Source: Tupaia tana
Lineage: Eukaryota; Chordata; Mammalia; Scandentia; Tupaiidae
Direction of reading: 5' to 3'
Assembly (NCBI GenBank): GCA_026018925.1
Contig: JAKSZU010000003.1
Location: 5,872,367-5,936,366, forward strand
Length of the DNA stretch: 64,000 bases
Made by a program: the position numbers and the translations under genes
Notes under the pieces: generated by a model
Seen by the model: only the letters and a program-made list of their open reading frames with translations
Told to the model about the DNA's origin: nothing
The model's database searches: none
Shown here: one piece after another, positions 41,181 through 51,371 of the stretch
Layout of the letters: each line of letters begins with the position of its first letter
Numbering within the stretch: position 1 is the stretch's first letter

Positions 41181-41952
41181 CCGAGGCTCCAGATTGCCAA
41201 AGGGCGGAGTTTGACGTTTGGTGCGGGGAAGCTTTGGAAGCAATCCCGTGCCACAATGGGGTTTGGGTACATGAGTACAGGAAGGGGGGAGGGGGCGCTG
41301 AGGTCGTTTCCTCCTTGGAGAAACTTTAGCAGCCCAGTAGGTGAGCTTTGGGGTGAAGTGGGTGGAGGAGTAGGATCCTTCGGGGTGAAGTGGACAGCAG
41401 AGTAGGTAAGCTTTGGGCTGAAGTTTGGTGGTGGTTAAATTTAGGGGATGGGGTGACCAGCAGTTGGCGTAATGGCTGTGTCGCTGGATTCCCACGTAGT
41501 CGACTGCGGTTCGCGTCCCGGACCTGGTGGCTTAAACTCAACGCCGGGCGCGTGTGCGTGTGTGCCCAAGATCCTGAGAGGAGAATGGAGGAGAAGGGAT
41601 TGTGGTGTGTCCATCCCCCCGAGGGATGATCTCTCTCTGTCTGTCTGGGAGTGCAAGCTCCCTATAGCAAAAACCTCTCCAAAAAAAAAAAAAATTAGGG
41701 GATGGGTTGCTCAGGTGAAGACAGGTACCTGGAGAGAGAGTTGGGTGAACTGGGGAGTTGGTTGAAGCCTAGAACTCGGGTTACAGAAAGTTAGGACTTG
41801 GGATTTGGTGATGGGAAGAGGCAGGAGAAGGCCAGCTCAGGGTGACTGGGAGTCGGTGGTGCCACAGGGTGTGGTGAGGAGTCTGTTGGAGTTGGGCTGC
41901 CCCTGCCAGGGCGCTCCCCCTCACGGTTCTTTGTGCCTCTCCAGCTCGGTAG
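40894..41952 (+). CDS. short upstream ORF in the TMUB1 5' leader (spliced)
   Basis: ATG at 40894 (GGGATGG context) lies in exon 1, whose donor is GGGCG|GTGAGT at 40915. Joining to the exon 2 acceptor (CAG|CTCGG, exon from 41945) gives MELAEPGAR and a TAG at 41950-41952, 22 bases before the TMUB1 start. A regulatory uORF is plausible; translation is unproven. Confidence 0.5.
41453..41694 (+). repeat. tRNA-derived SINE in TMUB1 intron 1
   Basis: TSD 'ttaggggatggg' at 41441-41452 and 41695-41706. Young-looking head with CpGs, CT block shortened. Confidence 0.92.
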
Positions 41953-41974
41953 CGTGGCGGGCAAGGCAGGTGCC

Positions 41975-42967
41975 ATGGCCCTGATTGAAGGGGTGGGTGA
42001 TGAGGTGACCATCCTTTTCTCGGTGCTTGCCTGCCTCCTGGTGCTGGCCCTCGCCTGGGTCTCAACACACACCGCTGAGGGCGCCGACCCACTGCCCCAG
42101 TCATCGGGGACCCCAACGCCAGTGCAGCCCAGCGAAGCTATGACAGCCACTGACAGCATCAGAGGGGAGGCTCCAGGAGCAGAGACCTCCAGCCTGAGAC
42201 ACAGAGGCCACGCCACACAGCCAGAGCCAGCCTCAGGGCTCGCAGCCACACCACCACCCCCGGACTCCCCACAGGAGCCCCTCGTGCTCCGTTTGAAATT
42301 CCTCAATGATTCAGAGCAGGTGGCCAGGGCCTGGCCCCACGACACCATTGGCTCCTTGAAAAGGTAAGCAGGGAGGACAGCAGGGACGAAATGCCAAAGA
42401 GTGGGGTGGGAGCCATGGCAAAGGGCCACCACAGAATCCTAGTCTGCCCCCTCTTTGTGTATTTGAGGGACTGAGCCCTTGCATTGCCCACTGTCCCTGC
42501 CTCCTCCGAGGCCAGGTCTGGGGGGCATGGAGGGCAGAGGGGGGTGGTATTGCTCTGGGACATGCACTAGGGTTGCCTGAGGCCTGCTCTCTCACCCAGG
42601 TCCCTCTCTCCTCAGGACCCAGTTTCCCGGCCGGGAGCAGCAGGTGCGGCTCATCTACCAGGGACAGCTGCTAGGAGACGACTCCCAGACGCTGGGCAGC
42701 CTTCACCTCCCTCCCAACTGCGTTCTCCACTGCCATGTGTCCACCAGGGCGGGTCCCCCCCATCCCCCCTGCCCACCGGGGTCCGAGCCAGGCCCCTCCG
42801 GGCTGGAAATAGGCAGCCTGCTGCTGCCGCTGCTGCTCCTGATGCTGCTGCTGCTCTGGTACTGCCAGATCCAGTACCGGCCCTTTTTCCCCCTGACCGC
42901 CACCCTGGGCCTGGCCGGCTTCACCTTGCTCCTCAGTCTCCTGGCCTTCGCCATGTACCGCCCGTAG
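41975..42967 (+). CDS. TMUB1: TMUB1, transmembrane and ubiquitin-like domain-containing protein 1 (HOPS)
   Basis: Two coding exons, 41975-42363 and 42616-42967, joined AAAAG|G, give 246 residues, the usual length. Residues 1-34 start MALIEGVGDEVTILFSVLAC and hold a first hydrophobic segment. A Pro/Ser/Thr-rich stretch follows. A ubiquitin-like domain (about 100-175) runs from LVLRLKFLNDSEQVARAWPH through VRLIYQGQLLGDDSQTLGSL. Two hydrophobic segments end the protein (LLLPLLLLMLLLLWY and LGLAGFTLLLSLLAF). Family work links it to ER-associated degradation, nucleo-cytoplasmic shuttling during liver regeneration and receptor recycling. I chose the ATG at 41975 because an ATG at 41933 in the same frame lies in the intron, before the AG at 41943-41944. 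Exon 1 is non-coding and lies in the CpG island at 40.9 kb. FASTK follows 0.77 kb downstream on the same strand. Confidence 0.97.
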
Positions 42968-43374
42968 TGCCTCCGCGGGCTCTCGGCACTGTCGCTGGCC
43001 TTTCTGGACCTTGCTCCCCGCGGCGAGGTGGGAGCTGCTGTCTGCCCAGGCCAGCCTCTCCGACCTGCCTCTTCCCACTCCCCTGGAGCCCAGCCCTGCG
43101 CCGCAGAGGACTCCGGGGGCTGCCAGAGGCTCCTCCCTGCGACCTCCATGGCTCTGGGCCACCTGGGGCTGCTGGCCCTCAGCCCCCACTGACAGTCAGC
43201 TCCTCGGGGTCAGGCACCTGCTGTCGCTGCCTTGGCCCCGGGCAGAGTGGGGCCACCCCCCTGGGCCCGTCTTAGTGTCCTGCCTGAGCACCTCGGGCTG
43301 CCTTGGGGCCCCCGTGAGTGTGGATGAGGGGAAAAGGGAGCTGCGGGGTGCGGAGTTCTCTGGAACATGTGCAG

Positions 43375-43380
43375 ATTAAA
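43375..43380 (+). terminator. TMUB1: TMUB1 polyadenylation signal ATTAAA
   Basis: ATTAAA about 410 bases after the stop codon. A GT-rich element ('tggtgtgtgtctgagtgttg') follows within 30 bases. Confidence 0.8.
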
Positions 43381-43539
43381 ATGACTGTGAAGTTTTCACT
43401 ACTGGTGTGTGTCTGAGTGTTGTGGCCGGAAGCCCTTGCCCCCTGAGAGTAACGCCAGTGAAGGGCATCGACGGACCCTCGGCTAGGGTGGTCCAGCCCG
43501 CCCAGGTCTGCAGCCGACTTCCAGTCGTCTACCCGGGGC

Positions 43540-43960
43540 CCGCCCCGGCCTTGGCCGCCCTGGCCCCGCCCCCGGGTCTGGCCCCGCCCCCTACGCCGCG
43601 CGCGCTTCCTGGGGGCGGGGCGGGGCTCGCAGGGCCTGCCGGGAGCCACGTCTCCGCTGGCCGGCGCCGCGCAGGGATTGGCGTCTGGGCGGAGATCTGG
43701 GGCTGCTGGGAAGATGGCGGACTCAGTGGCCAGCGGATGAGGAGGCCGCGGGGGGAGCCCGACTCCCGGGCCCCAAGACTGACCGAGGGACCGACCTGCA
43801 CGGGGCCCGGAGAGTCATGTAGGGGCGGCGCCTATGGGACGGGCCTTGGGAGGGCGAGGGAGTTGGCGTGAGCGGCGGCGGCGTTGGCCTCGGTCTCCTG
43901 GCATCCCCGGGCTGGGGGTGCAGGGGCCCCCGGCGCTGCTGACTCCTCGCCATTGCAAAG
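43540..43960 (+). promoter_or_regulatory. FASTK: FASTK CpG-island promoter with YY1-type element
   Basis: Several GGGGCGGGGC boxes on both strands, then AAGATGGCGG at 43711-43720, a strong YY1-type initiator-proximal motif, 17 bases before the FASTK ATG. Transcription probably starts just upstream, giving a very short leader. Confidence 0.7.
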
Positions 43961-46900
43961 CTGCGCAGCCCTGCGAGGTGGGCGCAGCGTCCTCCCTTCC
44001 CGGGTGAGGAGACTTAGGCAGAGAGTCGAAGCCACTTGGCCAAGGTCACGCAGCTGGTAAGTGGCAGCGCCCAGCATGGAACCCAGCGCCGTCCGGCTGC
44101 GGAGCCCGTGTTCCACCCCGGTGCCACCGCCGCCTCCTGCGGGAGGGGGAGATGGTCGGGAGGCCGCACCGCCGTGGCCACCTGGCCTCCAGACTGGGCG
44201 CGACCACTAACCCGGTTAGTCATTTGACCTCGGATTAACCTAACCCCATCGCAGCTCTGGGCCTTGGTTTCTCTACCTGGAAAATGAGGTAATGCCAGCC
44301 CTGCCTGCTCCTCGGGCCTGGGGCGGCTTCAGAGGAGAGCATGCATGCCCGGCTGCTCGGGGACTGGCGCTGCCTACGCTCCCTGAAGACCATAGGGCAG
44401 TTTTGAAGGTGTGGCCGGAGGCAGTGGCCGGGGCAGAGGCTGGAGGTGGACTTGATCTGACCCCCGGACCCTCTGGGTGGGGAGTGAGCAAGGAATAGGA
44501 GCAAGTCTTTCTCCCCTTTGGGAAAAACCTCACCCCCTTTTCTGGGCCGCCCCTCAGGGTCTCCATCACCCAACTCCATGCTTCGAGTTCTGCTTTCTGC
44601 CCAGGCCTGCCCTGCTCGCCTGTCTGGCCTGCTGCTCATCCCACCAGTACCTCCCTGCTGTTGGGGACCCAGCAAGTGGGGGGACCGGCTTGTTGGAGGA
44701 GGCCCCCAGGCAGGCCCTGTGCAAGGGCTGCAGCGCCTTCTGGAACAGGCAAAGAGCCCTGGGGAGCTGCTGCGCTGGCTGGGCCAGAACCCCACCAAGG
44801 TGCGCGCCCACCACTACCCTGTGGCGCTTCATCGTCTGGGTCAGCTCTTGGGATCTCAGCCACGGCCCCCTCCCGTGGAACAGGCCACACTACAGGACTT
44901 GAGTCAACTCATCATCCGAAACTGCCCTTCCTTTGACATTCACACCATCCACGTGTGTCTGCATCTTGCAGTCCTACTTGGTGAGGAGGGGCTTGAGGGC
45001 GTGGGGGGCCAGGTGTTCATGGAAGGACAGAAAGAGCAGGAAAGGACCTGGGACTGATAGACTCGCCTCCTGGGCTTTCGCCCAAGCACTGCACACGTCC
45101 AGACACACTTGTTCCCGCCTCCACGCCCGTGTGTGTAGCCCACGTCATGAACCAAACAGCTCTGTTCCAGCTTCACCAGGGGGCCACCCCACATCCCATC
45201 TAACACGGTGCTCTAGGAAGCCGCTACCGTTCGTCACTGTCGGCTCAAGACATGTCTTTGTACGAGGCTCTCCCCATAGACTGTCTGGTACCCACGCTTA
45301 CATGCCGCCTCACCTCTGCAGTGTTTCCACGCCAAGTCCAGCACACCGTCCCACCTGGGAGGTGGAGGGGGGCGTGGGGGCTAAGTCCAGGCTAGGGCAG
45401 GGCAGCTCAGCTGCTACCACGACTGCCTTTGACCCTCTCCCTCGCAGGCTTCCCATCAGATGGGCCCTTGGTGTGTGCCCTGGAGCAGGAGCGGAGGTTC
45501 CGCCTCCCTTCGAAGCCTCCGCCCCCTCCTCAGCCTCTCCTTCGTGGTGGGCAGAGGCTGGAAGCTGCTCTGAGCTGCCCCCGTTTCCAGCGGCACCCAC
45601 GGCAGCACCTGATCAGCAGCCTGGCAGGTGCCAAGTGGGCTCAAGGCAGATGGAGGCGGGCGGGCCGTGGTGGGATCTGGCAGCCTGCAGGCCTGGCCTG
45701 AGGGTCCCAGTGACTGACTGTCCTTCACAGAGGCCAGGCCTGAGGAGCTGACTCCCCACGTGATGGTGCTCCTGGCCCAGCACCTGGCCCGCCACCGGCT
45801 GCGGGAGCCTCAGCTTCTGGAAGCTATTGCTCACTTCCTTGTGGCCCAGGAAGCCCAGCTCAGCAGCAAGGTGGGCTCACCTCCCACTCTCATTCCCCCA
45901 GGGTCTCCTCAATAACCTGGTGAGGCCCAGCCCCCCTGTAACAGACACCAGCCAGCTGCTCACCCTCGCCTGCACCACCATCTGTCACGCTCTGGCTTGC
46001 CCACCTCCTGGAACCAGCCTGTGTGCCTAGAGCACTACAGTATCCAAGCACCCTCAGCGCCACCCAAGCTTCACGGCTCCCACTTCTCGAGGTCTTCAGG
46101 GCCAGACCCACAGCAGTGACCTCTGCTTGTTGGACAATAGCCACATGTGGCCCGAGACCATTTATTCTGGTGACACTGCCAGGTGGAGGGACCTTCGGTA
46201 CTGCAGCCTGAGTGCTGGGCTGCCCTGAGGCTCAGCCTGCCAGGTGACCAGTCGCCGTGCCAGGTAGCCTGCTGCCCTTCCTCTACAGGTGGTACAGAAG
46301 TTGGTCCTGCCCTTTGGGCGGCTGAACTACCTGCCCCTGGAACAGCAGTTTATGCCCTGCCTGGAGAGGATCCTGGCCCGGGAGGCGGGAATGGCACCAC
46401 TGGCCACAGTCAACATCTTGATGTCCCTGTGCCAGCTGCAGTGCCTGCCCTTCCGAGCCCTGCACTTCGTCTTCTCCCCGGGCTTCATCAACCACATCAG
46501 TGGTATGCGCACAGGCTGGCCGGGGGTAGGGGCTCCACGGCCTGGCGCACCCCAGTGCTCACCTCCCAACAGGCACCCCACATGCTCTGATCGTGCGTCG
46601 CTACCTCTCCCTGCTCGACACGGCTGTGGAGCTGGAGCTCCCAGGTTACCGGGGTCCCCGCCTCCCCCGAAGACAGCAAGTGCCCGTCTTTCCCCAGCCA
46701 CTCCTCACGGACCGTGCCCGCTGCAAGTACAGGTGGGTGGGCAGACTGGGCAGGGGAGGGGGCAGCCTGGCAGAGCACAGCAGGAGAGCCGGAGGGGCCC
46801 CGCCTGCCCAGGCAGCACGCTCGGCAGCCATGGAGAAAATGCGCCCTGGTGCCGTGCAGGGGTTTGCCATGGTAGTGGCACGGCCAGACAGATGGGGCTG

Positions 46901-47582
46901 ATCTCTTCCAGTCACAAGGACATGGTCGCTGAGGGGCTACGCCAGCTGCTGGGGGAGGAGAAATACCGCCAGGACCTGACTGTGCCTCCAGGCTACTGCA
47001 CGGGTGAGTCCTGTGGGCCCTGTGGGTGGCAGGCGGCTCTGAGTACGAGCCCCCGCAGCCTGAGGCCCGGCCCTCTCCCTGCAGACTTCCTGCTGTGCGC
47101 CAGCAGCTCAGGCGCCGTGCTTCCCGTGAGGACCCAGGACCCCTTCCTGCCATACCCTCCGAGGTCCTGTCCGCAGGGCCAGGCTGCCTCTGATCCTGCG
47201 ACCCACGACCCTGCCCAGAGGTGAGGGGAGCAGGGTGGGAGAGCCAGGCCCTGGCTGCCAGGCCCCTGAGCCATGCCCTCTCCCCCAGGGTGGTGCTGAT
47301 GCTGCGGGAACGCTGGCACTTCTGCCGTGACGGCAGGGTGCTGCTGGGCTCACGGGCCCTGAGGGAGCGCCACCTGGGCCTGATGGGCTACCAGCTGCTG
47401 CCGGTGAGTGGCCCGGCCGGCCAGGCGCGCACCCTCGCTCCATGCCCTGGGTAACCTGCGCCCTCTCCCTGCAGCTGCCCTTCGAGGAACTGGAGTCGCA
47501 GCGAGGCCTGCCACAGCTCAAGAGCTACCTGAGGCAGAAGCTTCAGGCCTTGGGCCTCCGCTGGGGGCCTGAAGGGGGGTGA
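43737..47582 (+). CDS. FASTK: FASTK, Fas-activated serine/threonine kinase (FAST-domain RNA-binding protein)
   Basis: Ten coding exons: 43737-43818, 44558-44980, 45448-45627, 45731-45870, 46289-46502, 46573-46732, 46912-47003, 47085-47220, 47289-47403 and 47475-47582. All junctions are in phase and total 549 residues, the usual length. The product starts MRRPRGEPDSRAPRLTEGPT. FAST_1/FAST_2 helical repeats fill the middle (SSLAEARPEELTPHVMVLLA; RILAREAGMAPLATVNILMS). A C-terminal RAP domain follows (RERWHFCRDGRVLLGSRALR to LPQLKSYLRQKLQALGLRWG). It was named as a kinase, but the FASTK family acts mainly on mitochondrial RNA; FASTK is needed for ND6 mRNA maturation. Met35 (ATG at 44578), followed by LRVLLSAQACPARLSGLLLI, looks like an alternative start with a mitochondrial presequence. 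The gene converges with SLC4A2. Confidence 0.97.
44001..44115 (+). repeat. MIR element in FASTK intron 1
   Basis: 'cacttggccaaggtcacgca' and 'gctggtaagtggcagcgccc' match the conserved MIR core. A second MIR-type piece, 'cttggtttctctacctgga', lies at about 44,263. Confidence 0.75.
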
Positions 47583-47658
47583 GGGGCGACGTGGGTTCAG
47601 GGTGGCCCCCCTATGGGGGGTGGACAATTTGCACTTTGCCTCCCGTGTCTGGGTTTTC

Positions 47659-47664
47659 ATTAAA
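47659..47664 (+). terminator. FASTK: FASTK polyadenylation signal ATTAAA
   Basis: ATTAAA 77 bases after the stop codon, giving a very short 3' UTR. Confidence 0.8.
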
Positions 47665-47752
47665 GTCCCCTTCCTTTCCCATGCAAGTCTCGTCCATCCT
47701 GTTCCTGCCCCCACAGAGACACAAGGCCCAGGATAGGTGGGGGCCGAAGCAC

Positions 47753-47758
47753 TTTACT
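47753..47758 (-). terminator. SLC4A2: probable SLC4A2 polyadenylation signal AGTAAA
   Basis: On the minus strand AGTAAA (in 'gcagtaaagtgcttcgg') lies about 130 bases after the SLC4A2 stop. No canonical AATAAA was seen between the two converging genes. Confidence 0.5.
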
Positions 47759-47886
47759 GCAGGGTGGGGGGACTTTAAATTATTCACTTAAATAAAAACA
47801 AGGAGGGCGTGGAGGCAGCTAGGGAGACCACCCCACCAGTCTAGGTCCCTCTGTCCGTCCGTCCCTCGCTGTCCCTCCCGGAGCAG

Positions 47887-50800
47887 CTACACAGGCATGG
47901 GCATCTCGTTGTACTCGTCCACACCCTCCCGCTCATCGAACACCGGCTCGGCCTCGTCCGCGTCCAGCTGTGGAAAGGGGGCCTTTAGGGGAGAAAGGGG
48001 TGGGGCAGGGTGGGCGGAGGGAGGGGCTGGTGCTTACACATTTCATCTCTCGCTCGGTGAAGATGCGGGTGAGGACCACCATGCGGAGCGGCACTGTGAG
48101 GATGAGGATGAAGGGGAAGGCCAGGGAGGCAGCTGTGGACATGACAGCCCAGAGCAGGGCCAGGCAGAGCAGCTGCAGGGCTGTGAACAGGTGCATTCGG
48201 AGGGTCCGGACCTGGGAGGCGGGTGGAGACAGGTGAGCCCACAGGGCGGAAGACTGCGCCTCCTTGGAGGTGGGGTGGAGGAACCCCCTCGGGTGCTCAC
48301 AGGGCCTGCTCTGCGAGTAGGGGCAGCCAGGGTGGGCAGGTGGGGAGAGAGAGCTGGCGGTGATGCCCCAGCCAAGCAGGAAGGCAGAAGCCGGGGCTCA
48401 CCTTCTTAACGTAGGTGACGTCTGGGTGGTGTTTGGGTGGCATGAGCAGCAGGTGTAGCCGCTCGTAGAACTGGATCCCGTTCAGGGAGGTGACACCCAT
48501 GTACAGGAAGATCCCGAAGAGCACAGCCAGGGGGATCTGCCGGAGCAGGTCTCCAATGACCAGGGAGAGGCCTGGGGGGAGCAACAGTTGGCTCCAGGGG
48601 TCCCTGGCCACAGCAGCCCCAGGGACCCCACTGGGAGGGTGGGAGCAAGAAGGTGGCATACCCACGAGCAGGGCAACTAGCAGCCCTGTCACCCGCTGCT
48701 CCTTGACCTCCTGAATCTTGGGCTTGTCCCCAGGAGCCACAGCCTTGCTCATGACGGTGAGCGCGTTGGCATGAGTGACAGAGCGGACGGTGGCAGCAGC
48801 CAGCCAGGGCAGGCCAAAGAGGGCACAGACACCGCCCATGGCCACAATGAGCAGCAGGTCCAGGTGGAAGCCCGAGCCCTTCTGCAGCATGCGCTCCTTC
48901 TTGGAGATGATCAGCCTGGGAGCAGGGGGTGGCGCTGGGGCCCAGCCAGTCCCTCACTGGGAACTGGCTGGTCCCTGCCCATCGTCAGGACTAGAGTCCC
49001 GCCTCAGCGCCGACCCGGGACCTGCACCCTCAGCCCTCCCCCTCCAGGACAGCTCCCAGTAAGCATTACCTGGCCCTCTGCCCAGCCTGCCCCCATTCTC
49101 TGAGCAGATGACGGGGGTTTCTGCTGCCTGTAGAGCCCAGCGGCCAGCCTGGCATTCAGGATCTCCCAGGATCCAGAGCTCCCTAGCCCAATGCAGCAGT
49201 GGTCCCCATGCTGTGCCCCCAGCCCAGCCCCGGGCTGAGACTGCTCACGTGGTGATCTGTGTCTCCATGAAGATGAGGATGAAGACCAAGATGGCCGGCA
49301 GCAGGCTGGCCACCATCATCCACACAGGGAAGGGGCTCTTCTCTCCCAGGGGGTTGATGACCCAGCCCCGCTTCTCTGGGGCTGTCACCGAGAAGCCACT
49401 GGGCACACTCAGCTTCTGCAGAGTAGAAACAGCATGGGGACAGGCCGAGTGAGCGCGAAGGGCACGTATGGACAGGACGTGGTTCCCAGCCCACTTAAGG
49501 ACAGGCTTGGGTTAGGGGCTAGAGGGGCAGCCAGGCCCGGGGTGGTGGAAGCAGTCCACGCAGTGTCATGTCCTCACTATTTGTGCAGGGCTCACCTGGG
49601 TGTAGGTGTCCTCAATACTGTAATCCACGAGCACCATGATGAGGATCGCGATGGGCACCCCAAAGTCACCAATCACCCGCCGGATCTGTGGGCCAGCGTC
49701 ATGCTCAGAAGCTGCCCACCTCCCAGAGGCCCCTTCCTTCCCAGGCACCCCTGGGGCCCCTGCTCCCTCCAGACTTTGAGGCCACGTACCCGGCCAGGGA
49801 AGAACCGGCTGTTCTTGAATTTGCGCAGGAAGAAGGCGATGAAGAAAGTGCCGGCCATGAGCACCAAGGACAGCAGGGCCGTGTTGGGCTGGCCCCGGGG
49901 TCGCCCCTGCCCTGGGTGCCCAGCTGTGCTCCCGTTGCCCAGCCCCAGCGCAGCCCCTGCCCCAGCCCACGTTGTATTCTCGCCGCTGTCTGCCTCTGAG
50001 CCGTTGGAGACCGAGCAGCCGTGGAGGGGGTGCTCCTGGAAGATCTGGGGGGAGGGCAGGAAGGACTTCGGCTGAACCCATAGCTTTCCAGGCTCAGCTG
50101 TGTGCCAAGTGTGATGGGGCACGGGAGGGGAGAGGCTGGCAGCCTGTGAGACGCGTGTCTTGTGGATTAAGAAAATGACCCAGAGACCCAGCTGTGAGCA
50201 CAGGGCAATGTGGGATTAAGAGCTGAGGGCACTGGCCGAGGTCAGGAAGCAGCGGGATGTGGCACCAGCCAGGCCAGGAGGGTGGCTCTGCGGCCTGGGA
50301 AGGCCAGGAGCAGAGGAGCGGGGCACCTTTTGGGCTTGTCACGCACACGTGGGTCTGATGCCAGACCACGACTATGTGTCACCTTTGGGCCTCTCCCTCC
50401 CCATAAATGTCTTGTGACATTTTAACAAATGCACACGTTCCCTTCGTTATTAAAAAATTAGTTTTAAAAGATGGATCTGAAACCCTGGTGTGTGTGTGGG
50501 CAGCAGGAAACCGGTGGAGAACAAGCCCCAGGTCTGTGGGTTCCATGGATTGCAAGCCCAGGGCTCGCCCTGGAGCAGCCTGGCCTCGAGTCCAGAGGAA
50601 TCGAGGAACGAGACATGCCCCGGCCCTCTGGTCCCGAAGGCAGCCCACCTTGACCAGCTTGTAGAAGGTCTCGTAGATGAAGATGAGCGAGATGAGGAAG
50701 GCGAAGATCTCCTGGGTGAAGCGGGACACGAAGCGCACCAGGAAGCTGCCCTCCAGCGCCACCATGAGCAGTGCCAGGAGCACCAGCCAGAAGCCGATCC

Positions 50801-51371
50801 ACACACGGCCCACCAGGTACTCCAGCTGGTTGCTGCTGCAGAACTGGAACGGGGCAGCAATCAGGCCCGCTTCAGGGGGACCCAGGGCCAGGGAGCAGGA
50901 GGGCAGGGGGCTGGGCAGGACCTGCCCTCACCGAGAAGAAGGCCTCCTCGAAGACCAGCAGGGGTCCCGAGAAGCCAATCACCAGCAGCGGCTGGGCACC
51001 CAGCAGGCAAAAGGCCACGCCCTGGAGCGCCGTGGACATGATCAGCTCTGACACCCCAATCAGGTCCTGGGTCTTCTCTCCTGGGAGTGCAGGGACTGGC
51101 TCAGGAGCTGGTGGCCACACGTGGGCACCCTGCCCCCACCGCCGTCTCTCCCTACCCAGCAGCCCCCCGAAGGTGATGGCTGGAGACAGAGCTGCGAAGT
51201 AGATGAAGATCACGGCAGCCAGGCACTGGGGGTCGAGCGCGTCGCGGAAGTCACTCAGGTAGTGGGGATAGCGGCGCCGCACGTCCCGGATCAGCCCTCC
51301 GAAAGGCCGGCCTGTCCGTCGAAGGGGATCATCTTCTGCTGCACCTGTCGCCTCTACCATCTGCAGGAGCG
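47887..51371 (-). CDS. SLC4A2: SLC4A2 membrane-domain exons (14-23)
   Basis: These exons encode the transport domain: [100 protein letters not shown] and later helices to [20 protein letters not shown]. The large third extracellular loop (exon at 50044-49790) has three N-glycosylation sequons (NGS, NTT, NGS). The tail has LDADEAE, resembling the LDADD carbonic-anhydrase-II site described in AE1, and ends [10 protein letters not shown]. Confidence 0.93.

Noticed and set aside
12555-41694. tRNA genes at the many tRNA-like heads
   Set aside because: They are attached to SINE bodies with A-rich tails and target duplications, lack an intact cloverleaf and a Pol III terminator at the tRNA end, and are retroposons.
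41933-41974. Upstream in-frame ATG at 41933 as the TMUB1 start
   Set aside because: It lies before the splice acceptor AG at 41943-41944, so it is removed from the mRNA.
47897-50075. Several plus-strand frames of 100-210 codons across SLC4A2
   Set aside because: They are antisense shadows of well-supported SLC4A2 exons.
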